Assembly: GCF_018207095.1 (NCBI RefSeq)
Contig: NZ_QOCZ01000021.1
Span: 1 to 51,594, forward strand
Length of the DNA: 51,594 bases
Direction: 5' to 3'
Origin: Nocardiopsis sp. MG754419
GTDB lineage: Bacteria > Actinomycetota > Actinomycetes > Streptosporangiales > Streptosporangiaceae
The notes beneath the pieces were generated by a model. The model searched no databases and was not told the DNA's origin. It was given only the letters and a program-made list of their open reading frames with translations. The translations under genes were made by a program, and so were the position numbers. Of this stretch, positions 42,060 through 51,594 are shown in pieces. Numbering within the stretch: the first letter of the stretch is position 1; every line of letters starts with the position of its first letter.

Positions 42060-42638
42060 TCAGGCCCGGTCGCGGTCGTCCTCCGGGCCGGGTGCGTCCT
42101 CGGGGGTGTCCGCGAGTTCGGCGATGGCCTGGTCCAGCCAGTTCACCCAGAAGAGCTCCATGTCGACGCCGCCCTGCAGCACCAGTGCCTGGACCCGGTC
42201 GCGTTCGGTGCCCCGGCCGCGGGCCGTGTCCCGACGCTGGAACTCGCGGTACTCGGCGAGCCGGGCGCCGTGCAACGCGCGATGGCGGCGCAGTTCGGCC
42301 AGGAAGTCGGCGTCCACGCCCACGACCCCGGTGGCGCGCAGCCGCAGCATGAGGGTGTCGCGCAGGGCGCGAGGCTGTTCGTTCTCGCCGACCCACCGTT
42401 CCAGCTCGGCCCGGCCCGCGGGCAGCACCTCGTACTCCTTGCGCCGCCCCCGGGTGGGGGAGTCGGTCGGCAGGGCGCGGATGAACGCGTTCTTCTCCAG
42501 CTTGCCCAGCTCGCGATAGATCTGCTGGTGGGTGGCGGACCAGAAGTACCCGATGGAACGGTCGAAGCGCCGGGTCAGCTCCAGGCCCGAGGAGGGCTTC
42601 TCCAGCAGGGCGGTGAGGATCGCGTGGGGCAGGGACAT
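42060..42638 (-). CDS. PadR family transcriptional regulator
   Basis: 192 residues. N-terminal winged helix: MSLPHAILTALLEKPSSGLE, LTRRFDRSIGYFWSATHQQI, YRELGKLEKNAFIRAL; the C-terminal half is helical with an acidic tail, as in PadR subfamily 2 dimers. Such repressors usually control a neighbouring gene in answer to a small aromatic or drug-like ligand. It starts 61 nt after fadH in the same direction, so it is probably cotranscribed with it and may act on the palindrome upstream of fadH. Confidence 0.88.
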   Translation of the reverse strand: MSLPHAILTALLEKPSSGLELTRRFDRSIGYFWSATHQQIYRELGKLEKNAFIRALPTDSPTRGRRKEYEVLPAGRAELERWVGENEQPRALRDTLMLRLRATGVVGVDADFLAELRRHRALHGARLAEYREFQRRDTARGRGTERDRVQALVLQGGVDMELFWVNWLDQAIAELADTPEDAPGPEDDRDRA

Positions 42639-42699
42639 GAGCGCATTCTAGGAAGGGTGCGGGCCGGGCCGGAGTGGTCCGGCCCGCACCCGCGAGCGG

Positions 42700-45918
<3,219 letters not shown>

Positions 45919-46072
45919 TCAAGAGCGTCGTCCGGTGGACGCTACCCAGGGGGTGTCGGGGCGAATCGGCCACCGGACCGTGTGGCGTTCCCGTGCATCC
46001 GCGCGCACCGCTCCTAGCGTGGATCGGGGGCGCGCGGCCCCCGGTCGCACCGTGTCCCCGGGAGGATCCGAC

Positions 46073-47812
46073 TTGAGCAGGAACACCGTCGCCGAACAGC
46101 TCGTCCGCACCCTCATCGGTGCCGGGGTCACCCGCATCTACGGGGTGGTGGGGGACAGCCTCAACCCGGTGGTGGACGCGGTGCGCGAGACCGAGGGCAT
46201 CGAGTGGATCCACGTCCGCAACGAGGAGACCGCCGCCTTCGCCGCCGCCGCACAGGCCCAGATCGACGGTGGTCTCGCGGTGTGCGCGGGTTCCTGCGGC
46301 CCCGGCAACACCCACCTGGTCCAGGGGCTCTACGACGCACAGCGCAGTGGGGTGCCCGTGCTGGCCCTGGCCTCACACATCCCCTCGCACCAGATCGGCA
46401 CCGGCTTCTTCCAGGAGACGCACCCCGAGCGGCTCTTCGGCGACGTCACCGAGTTCCGCGAGATGGTCGCGCACCCGGACCAGATGCCGCGGCTGGCGCG
46501 GGTGGCCGTCCAACACGCCCTCGGCACTCCCGGCGTGGCCGTCCTCGTCCTGCCGGGCGACGTGGCGGGTCAGAGGGCGACCGGGCCCGCCGACGCCACC
46601 CCCGTGACCGCCGGGCACGCCACCGTCTGGCCCGGCGCGGACGACGTGCGCGAGCTCGCCCGGCGCATCAACGAGGCCGACAAGGTCGCCCTGTTCTGCG
46701 GTGCGGGGGTACGTGGCGCGCACGAGGAGGTCATCGCGCTCGCAGAGAAGCTCAAGTCCCCGGTCGGGCACACCCTGCGCGGCAAGGAGTGGATCCAGTA
46801 CGAGAACCCCTATGACGTGGGCATGATCGGTCTGCTCGGATACGGGGCGTGTGACGACGCCCTCCAGGAGGCCGACCTCACGATCCTGCTGGGCTGCGAC
46901 TTCCCCTACGACGACTTCCTGCCCAAGAAGAACGTCGTCCAGGTGGACCGTGATCCGCGGCGTCTGGGCCGCCGCGTTCCCCTGAAGCTCGGGGTGCAGG
47001 GCGACGTCGCCGCCACCCTGCGCGCCATGCGACCGGCCGTCCAGGTCAAGAACGACGTGCGCTTCCTCGACGCGATGCTGCGGCGCCACGAGCGGGCCCT
47101 GACCCGGGTGGTGGACGCCTACACCAAGGACATCGAGCACCACACCCCGATCCATCCCGAGTACGTCGCCCGGCACCTGGACGAAGCGGCCCCCGACGAC
47201 ACCGTCTTCACCGTCGACACCGGCATGAACAACGTGTGGGCGGCCCGGTACCTCACACCCAACGGCCGCCGCCGCGTCATCGGCTCCTTCACCCACGGCA
47301 CCATGGCCAACGCCCTGCCGCACGCCATCGGGGCCGCCTACGCCGCCCCGGACCGCAAGATCGTCTCCCTGTCCGGGGACGGTGGGCTGAGTATGCTGCT
47401 CGGTGAACTCATCACCGTCCGCCAGCACCACCTGCCGATCACGACGGTGGTGTTCAACAACTCCTCGCTCGGCATGGTGCGGCTGGAGATGATGGTGGAC
47501 GGCATGCCGGCCACCCAGACCGACCACCCGCCGGTGGACTACGCCGCGGTGGCCGAGGCCGTGGGCATGCGAGCGATCCGGGTGACGGACCCCCGCGAGG
47601 TGCGGTCGGCGCTGGAGGAGGCCCTGGCGGCCGACGCGCCGGTGCTGGTGGACGTGGTCACCGACCCGAACGCGCTGTCGATTCCCTCCCGGATCACCGC
47701 CGACCAGGTCACCGGGTTCGCCCTGTCCGCGGGCCGCACGGTGCTCCGGGGCGGGGTGGGGTCGATGATCGACCTCGCCCGCTCCAACCTCCGGAACATC
47801 CCGAGGCCGTAG
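46073..47812 (+). CDS. poxB: Thiamine-pyrophosphate enzyme, pyruvate oxidase/dehydrogenase (quinone) type
   Basis: 579 residues. The family converts pyruvate to acetate and CO2, passing electrons through FAD to quinone at the membrane. Three-domain layout: N-terminal TPP-pyrimidine domain with the catalytic Glu in WIHVRNEETAAFAAAAQAQI, a central FAD domain (GMIGLLGYGACDDAL), and a C-terminal domain with the TPP motif SLSGDGGLSMLLGELITVRQ ending in FNNSSLGMVRLEM. The extreme C-terminus (VLRGGVGSMIDLARSNLRNI) is the membrane-binding helix region of PoxB. TTG start at 46073 with GGGAGG 8 nt upstream; no better start exists. Assignment to PoxB over acetolactate synthase is supported by the tail. 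Confidence 0.9.
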   Translation: MSRNTVAEQLVRTLIGAGVTRIYGVVGDSLNPVVDAVRETEGIEWIHVRNEETAAFAAAAQAQIDGGLAVCAGSCGPGNTHLVQGLYDAQRSGVPVLALASHIPSHQIGTGFFQETHPERLFGDVTEFREMVAHPDQMPRLARVAVQHALGTPGVAVLVLPGDVAGQRATGPADATPVTAGHATVWPGADDVRELARRINEADKVALFCGAGVRGAHEEVIALAEKLKSPVGHTLRGKEWIQYENPYDVGMIGLLGYGACDDALQEADLTILLGCDFPYDDFLPKKNVVQVDRDPRRLGRRVPLKLGVQGDVAATLRAMRPAVQVKNDVRFLDAMLRRHERALTRVVDAYTKDIEHHTPIHPEYVARHLDEAAPDDTVFTVDTGMNNVWAARYLTPNGRRRVIGSFTHGTMANALPHAIGAAYAAPDRKIVSLSGDGGLSMLLGELITVRQHHLPITTVVFNNSSLGMVRLEMMVDGMPATQTDHPPVDYAAVAEAVGMRAIRVTDPREVRSALEEALAADAPVLVDVVTDPNALSIPSRITADQVTGFALSAGRTVLRGGVGSMIDLARSNLRNIPRP

Positions 47813-47822
47813 GGCGGCCCCG

Positions 47823-47843
47823 GGGGGCCGGTCCCCGGCCCCC
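47823..47843. terminator. Hairpin between convergent genes
   Basis: Stem GGGGGCCGG / CCGGCCCCC, loop TCC, between poxB and the next, oppositely directed gene. Confidence 0.55.
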
Positions 47844-47853
47844 GGTCACCGGG

Positions 47854-49218
47854 TCACGGCCGTAGGTCGCCGTTGTCCAGCCAACCCGTCGCCAGGGGCT
47901 GGCCGTCCCCCTCCGTCAACACGTACGCCACCGACGGGGGCACCTCCGCGTCCAGCGGTTCGTAGACGGTGTAACCGGAACCGCCGCCCGCCTCCTCGAC
48001 GTCCGGGGCGAGCAGGATCCGCTGGCCTGAGGGGTGGAAGAAGACGGGCACCAGGAGCGGTGAGTCCTCGTCGGAGGTGTACGGGAAGAGGGTGATCCCG
48101 TCGACCCCCTCCGGTGGCCCGGCCTGCGCCGACCTGGTGACGGGGTTCTTCTCCGGGCCCCGGTAGGCGCTGAGGAGCGCCGGGGAACCGTCGTCGAAGT
48201 ACACGGCGTAGGTGATCAGCTGCTCGGGCACGCCGTCCCCGTCCCCGTCCTCGGTCTCCGGACCGGTCCAGCTGATCCGGGCGACGTGGCCGGTGCCCCC
48301 GCTGAGCGGTTCGTCCAGGGCGCCCGCGAGATCCGGGGCGATCTCCAGGGAGTCGTCCAGGAGGAATTCATCCGAACTCCGCCAGCCGGACCTGTACTGG
48401 CTGTCCCACATCGGCCGCAAGGAGACCAGCGTCTCCTCCGTGGGGAGAGTCGTGTGGCAGTCCCTGTCCCACTCGCCCACGCACACGCGAGCGATTTCGT
48501 CGACCGAATAGACGTTTCTGGCGCCGTCCCGGTAGCGGATCAACGGCCTGGTCCCGGGCGACTCCCTTCTCGCCCACCATTTCCGGGGGACGGAGCGCAC
48601 GTGCTCGAAGTGGTCTCCCTCGGGCTGTTCCAGCTCCTCGGTGACCACCCCGCCGTCGGCGTACCTGATCTCCTCGATGTCCGCCGCGCCCTCCGGGAAG
48701 AGCCAGACGTTGTCGAAGTGACCCTCCTTGACCGGCCGCACCCGCACCGCCGCGACATTCTGGTCGAAGGGGAACGGACCACGGACATCGGTCTTCTCCT
48801 CGTCCTCCTCTCCCTCCTCGGCCTCGTAGCTCCACTCGACCCAGGTCTGCTGGGTCTGTCCCTCGTCGTCCAGGCTGATGAGGACGGCTGACATCTCCTG
48901 GTGGGGGTACTCACCCGAACGGAACTCCACGCTGTCCGCCCACAGCACGTGGCAGAGGCTTCTCACGTCGGGGCAGACCTCGCTCCGCGCGTCGTCGAGG
49001 AAGTCGTCCATGCCCTCGGGGTGCTGTGGGTCGGGCCAGTGTTCCCGAAGTTCCCTCAGCAGGGTCGCACTGTGGGGATCCAACTCCTCCTCGTCGCCGC
49101 CGAGCACCGCCCACCCCAGGACGAGGACGGTGACGAGGCCGATGGCCAGGATCCACCGGTAACGGATCGGCTTCCACAGGGGGGTGACCGGGGGGCTGGG
49201 GGATTTCTCTGAGGTCAC
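47854..49218 (-). CDS. Hypothetical membrane-anchored protein with large extracytoplasmic domain
   Basis: 454 residues, not recognised. A short cytoplasmic start (MTSEKSPSPPVTPLWKPIRY) leads to one membrane helix (RWILAIGLVTVLVLGWAVL, about 21-39) and an acidic outer part. This holds four cysteines that may form two disulfides (VCPDVRSLCHV; RVCVGEWDRDCHT), and a DGDGDGVPEQLITY segment like a calcium loop or FG-GAP-type repeat. The GTG at 49218 is chosen for the helix position; AGAAGAG lies about 7 nt upstream. The longer open frame above it overlaps the tRNA and is not used. Alone in its direction. Confidence 0.75.
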   Translation of the reverse strand: MTSEKSPSPPVTPLWKPIRYRWILAIGLVTVLVLGWAVLGGDEEELDPHSATLLRELREHWPDPQHPEGMDDFLDDARSEVCPDVRSLCHVLWADSVEFRSGEYPHQEMSAVLISLDDEGQTQQTWVEWSYEAEEGEEDEEKTDVRGPFPFDQNVAAVRVRPVKEGHFDNVWLFPEGAADIEEIRYADGGVVTEELEQPEGDHFEHVRSVPRKWWARRESPGTRPLIRYRDGARNVYSVDEIARVCVGEWDRDCHTTLPTEETLVSLRPMWDSQYRSGWRSSDEFLLDDSLEIAPDLAGALDEPLSGGTGHVARISWTGPETEDGDGDGVPEQLITYAVYFDDGSPALLSAYRGPEKNPVTRSAQAGPPEGVDGITLFPYTSDEDSPLLVPVFFHPSGQRILLAPDVEEAGGGSGYTVYEPLDAEVPPSVAYVLTEGDGQPLATGWLDNGDLRP

Positions 49219-49350
49219 GGGTGCTCTTCTGTCAGCGGATGGGGACGTCCGTGTAGACGTGTGCGCTCGTCCAAAAGTTCGGCGGAGCCGGGGCGGTCCC
49301 CGGGCCCGGAGGGAACGGGGTACCCCGGACGGAAGGGCCCCACCAACGAC

Positions 49351-49383
49351 GAAGGCCCCGATCGCTGTGCGATCGGGGCCTTC
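49351..49383 (-). terminator. Terminator of tRNA-Ser(GGA)
   Basis: Perfect 14-bp stem GAAGGCCCCGATCG / CGATCGGGGCCTTC with loop CTGTG, 8 nt beyond the CCA end. Confidence 0.85.
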
Positions 49384-49393
49384 GTTCCTCTGG

Positions 49394-49478
49394 CGGAGGA
49401 TAGGGGATTCGAACCCCTGAGGGCTTGCACCCAACACGCTTTCCAAGCGTGCGCCCTAGGCCACTAGGCGAATCCTCC
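49394..49478 (-). tRNA. tRNA-Ser, anticodon GGA
   Basis: Type II tRNA of 85 nt with encoded CCA at 49391-49393. Acceptor stem GGAGGAT / ATCCTCC, anticodon stem CACGC / GCGTG with loop TTGGAAA (GGA, reads UCC and UCU), long variable arm, T-loop GGTTCGAAT. Divergent from the SRP RNA gene, the usual neighbour in actinobacteria. Confidence 0.97.
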
Positions 49479-49552
49479 GCGAACAACTCTACAGGCATTC
49501 GGGAGTGCTTCGAACGGGTCCCGCGCGATCGATGGGCGGGGTCGCTCCCAGG

Positions 49553-49580
49553 TTGCGGCGGTGCCGGTGTCGGATACACT
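49553..49580 (+). promoter_or_regulatory. Promoter of the SRP RNA gene
   Basis: TTGCGG (49553-49558), 16 bp, TACACT (49575-49580). The start would be near 49587, right at the 5' end of the RNA. Confidence 0.7.
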
Positions 49581-49588
49581 CTGGGGCA

Positions 49589-49675
49589 GACCCCTCGTGC
49601 GGCGTCACCCTATGAACCTCCCCAGGGCCGGAAGGCAGCAAGGATAAATAGGCTCTGGCGGGTGCGCGGGGGGTC
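49589..49675 (+). ncRNA. ffs: Signal recognition particle RNA, small bacterial type
   Basis: About 87 nt. The Ffh-binding hairpin carries the signature GGAAGGCAGCAAGG, and the ends pair (GACCCC with GGGGTC) to give the single long hairpin of the 4.5S class. SRP RNA with Ffh delivers ribosomes making membrane proteins to the membrane. Own promoter immediately upstream; lies between tRNA-Ser and dnaX as in Streptomyces. Ends are estimated from pairing. Confidence 0.93.
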
Positions 49676-49798
49676 CTTTCTTGTTCTCGGGGGCACTTGC
49701 CCCGGATCCGCCCCTCCCGGTTTCCCGGACCCGGCACGAGTTGTCACCCCCAGCGGGTTGAATGGGACCGTGGCAGGGACCAGGGGAGTGATCACGCC

Positions 49799-51594
49799 GT
49801 GAGCATCGCGCTGTACCGCAAGTACCGTCCCGCGACGTTCGGTGAGGTGCGCGGACAGGAACACGTGACCGACCCGCTGCGCCAGGCGCTGCGGAGCGGA
49901 CGCATCAACCACGCCTACCTCTTCAGTGGGCCGCGCGGCTGCGGCAAGACCACCAGCGCGCGCATCCTCGCGCGCTCCCTCAACTGCGCCGAGGGACCCA
50001 CCCCGGACCCCTGCGGCACCTGCGATTCCTGTGTGTCGCTCGCCCCCGACGGCGGCGGCAGCATCGACGTGATCGAGATCGACGCCGCCTCGCACGGTGG
50101 CGTGGACGACGCCCGTGACCTGCGCGAACGTGCCTTCTTCTCGCCGGTCAGCTCGCGCTACAAGATCTACATCATCGACGAGGCGCACATGGTGACCCGC
50201 GAGGGTTTCAACGCGCTGCTCAAACTCGTCGAGGAACCTCCGCCGCACCTGAAGTTCGTGTTCGCGACCACCGAACCCGAGAAGGTCATCGGCACGATCC
50301 GTTCGCGGACCCACCACTACCCCTTCCGGCTGATCCCGCCGAGCACCCTCAAGGAGCTCATGGAGGACCTCCTCAAGGAGGAGGAAGTGAGCTACGATCC
50401 GGCCGCGCTGCCGTTGGTGGTGCGCGCGGGCGCGGGTTCGGCGCGCGACACGCTGTCCGTCCTGGACCAGCTCATCGCCGGTTCGGACGAGGGCGGCATC
50501 ACCCGTGAGGGCGCCGTCTCCCTGCTCGGCTACACCGACTCCAGCCTGCTCGGTGCCATGGTCGACGCCCTGGGCTCCCGTGACGGGGCCGCCGTGTTCG
50601 GTCTGGTCGACCGAGTGGTGGAGGGCGGCCACGATCCTCGCCGCTTCACCACCGACCTCCTGGAGCGCTTCCGTGACCTGGTGGTGCTCGCCGCGGTTCC
50701 GGACGCCATCGACAAGGGTCTGGTCAACGTCTCCCCGGAGTCGGTGGACCAGATGAAGGAGCAGGCCTCCCGGCTGGGTCCGGCGGAACTGTCCCGGGCG
50801 GCGGAGATCCTCAATCACGGCCTCACGGAGATGCGGGGCGCCACCGCGCCGCGCCTGCTCCTGGAGTTGCTGTGTTCGCGGATCCTCCTGCCCGCCACCG
50901 ACGGTGACCAGACCGCGCTGCTGGCCCGGCTGGAGCAGATGGAGCGCCGACTGGCCTCCGGTGCGGTGGCCTCGGCCGACCTCGGGCGTCAGGCGCCGGC
51001 CGCCCCGGCGCCCGCGGCTCCGGTGGCGCAGGCCCCCGCCGCGCCCCCGGCGTCCGCTCCGCAGACCCCTGCCCGGCCCGAACCCGAGCCCGAGCGTCAG
51101 GCACAGGCGCCGCAGCCCGCGCCGTCGCGGCCCGCCGAGCCGGCCCCGCGCCAGGCCTCCCGCAACGAACCCTCCGGCTGGGACGCCCCGGCGCCCGCCC
51201 GATCCCGGACGGCCCCCCAACAGGGCGCGCCTTCCGGTGGGGGCGGTGGGCCGGTGGACCTCGGCCGGCTCCAGGGTGCCTGGCACCAGGTCATGGAGGC
51301 GGTCAAGGGCCGTCGCCGGTTCACCTGGATGATGCTCCACGGCAGTGACGTGCAGCCGGTCGGGGTCGAGGGCAACACCGTCCTGCTCGGCTTCAGCAAG
51401 CCCAACGAGGCCAAGGGTTTCAGCAACAGCGGCAGCGATCAGGTCGTCGCGGGGGCGATCCAGCAGGTGCTGGGCGCCGAGATGCGGGTGGCCCCCGCAG
51501 GTACGGGCGGTCTCGCGCAGGCGCGCCGCCCCCAGCCCGCGCCGCGCCCGGCCGAGCCCGCGGGGTGGGACGCCCCTCCCGCTCAGTCCGCGCC
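49799..51594 (+). CDS. dnaX: DNA polymerase III subunit gamma/tau, 5' part (runs off the window)
   Basis: 598 codons present without a stop. DnaX is the clamp-loader ATPase that loads the sliding clamp and ties the polymerase to DnaB. Opening MSIALYRKYRPATFGEVRGQ; Walker A GPRGCGKTTSAR near residues 42-53; zinc cysteines NCAEGPTPDPCGTCDSC; Walker B with DEAH-type YIIDEAHMVT; sensor FATTEPEKVIGTIRSR. After about residue 365 an Ala/Pro/Gln-rich linker leads to a tau-like domain (VDLGRLQGAWHQVMEAVKGR). No A-rich slippery site for a gamma-form frameshift is seen in this part. GTG at 49799, with GGGGAG about 11 nt upstream. Confidence 0.96.
   Translation, partial: MSIALYRKYRPATFGEVRGQEHVTDPLRQALRSGRINHAYLFSGPRGCGKTTSARILARSLNCAEGPTPDPCGTCDSCVSLAPDGGGSIDVIEIDAASHGGVDDARDLRERAFFSPVSSRYKIYIIDEAHMVTREGFNALLKLVEEPPPHLKFVFATTEPEKVIGTIRSRTHHYPFRLIPPSTLKELMEDLLKEEEVSYDPAALPLVVRAGAGSARDTLSVLDQLIAGSDEGGITREGAVSLLGYTDSSLLGAMVDALGSRDGAAVFGLVDRVVEGGHDPRRFTTDLLERFRDLVVLAAVPDAIDKGLVNVSPESVDQMKEQASRLGPAELSRAAEILNHGLTEMRGATAPRLLLELLCSRILLPATDGDQTALLARLEQMERRLASGAVASADLGRQAPAAPAPAAPVAQAPAAPPASAPQTPARPEPEPERQAQAPQPAPSRPAEPAPRQASRNEPSGWDAPAPARSRTAPQQGAPSGGGGGPVDLGRLQGAWHQVMEAVKGRRRFTWMMLHGSDVQPVGVEGNTVLLGFSKPNEAKGFSNSGSDQVVAGAIQQVLGAEMRVAPAGTGGLAQARRPQPAPRPAEPAGWDAPPAQSA

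Noticed and set aside
46000-46072. A promoter for poxB in the TAGCGTGG region
   Set aside because: No -35/-10 pair with acceptable spacing could be assigned by eye.

Overview
The window is a GC-rich (roughly 70%, judged by eye) actinobacterial chromosome segment next to the replication origin. The gene order (dnaA <- -> rpmH-rnpA-yidD-yidC-jag-rsmG-parA-parB, then trxA/trxB, sigM, murJ, cca, ino1, a class A PBP, rpsF-ssb-rpsR-rplI, dnaB, upp, tadA, tRNA-Ser, SRP RNA and dnaX) is that of the oriC-proximal region in filamentous actinomycetes. A Streptosporangiales/Nocardiopsis-like host is my best inference; the sequence does not prove it. No transposase, phage, CRISPR or conjugation gene was seen.

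Layout. 1-1028: start of dnaA (minus) and a 750-bp gap packed with DnaA boxes, the likely origin or origin-like array. 1029-6922: ribosomal protein L34, RNase P protein, membrane insertion, RNA binding, rRNA methylation and chromosome segregation genes, laced with eight parS sites, three of them inside the parA reading frame. 7676-19837 (minus): thioredoxin system under a probable SigR promoter, SigM with its zinc anti-sigma factor, an extracytoplasmic pseudokinase protein, two tandem MurJ flippases and a large DUF6049-type membrane-anchored protein; this resembles the mycobacterial mviN-sigM-trx locus with the MurJ and pseudokinase parts on separate genes. 20145-24622: cca, a methyltransferase, a patch of decayed genes (GNAT, MFS) and ino1. 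25492-34919: class A PBP, rpsF-ssb-rpsR-rplI, a Tat-exported amidase, a MATE exporter and dnaB, the last preceded by a second DnaA-box cluster. 35074-37144: an ABC-F ribosome-protection gene with a long leader, bounded by 15-bp direct repeats. 37213-42008: small proteins (one behind PHO-box-like repeats), upp, two tadA-associated proteins, tadA and tRNA-Ser(CGA). 42060-49218: PadR regulator, 2,4-dienoyl-CoA reductase, aldo/keto reductase, a TPP-dependent pyruvate oxidase-type enzyme and an unknown membrane protein. 49394-51594: tRNA-Ser(GGA), SRP RNA and the 5' part of dnaX.

How it works together. Most genes serve replication and segregation (dnaA, dnaB, dnaX, ssb, parAB/parS), envelope building (MurJ x2, PBP, amidase, SigM), translation (L34, S6, S18, L9, RnpA, RsmG, TadA, Cca, tRNAs) and protein export (YidC, YidD, SRP RNA). 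The most unusual signals are outside the core genes: parS sites doubling as codons and as hairpins, a recurring palindrome CGACATGTCG found in decayed genes and gene ends, direct repeats around the ABC-F gene, and 11-nt PHO-like repeats upstream of an unknown 76-residue protein. No wholly new multi-gene system was recognised.
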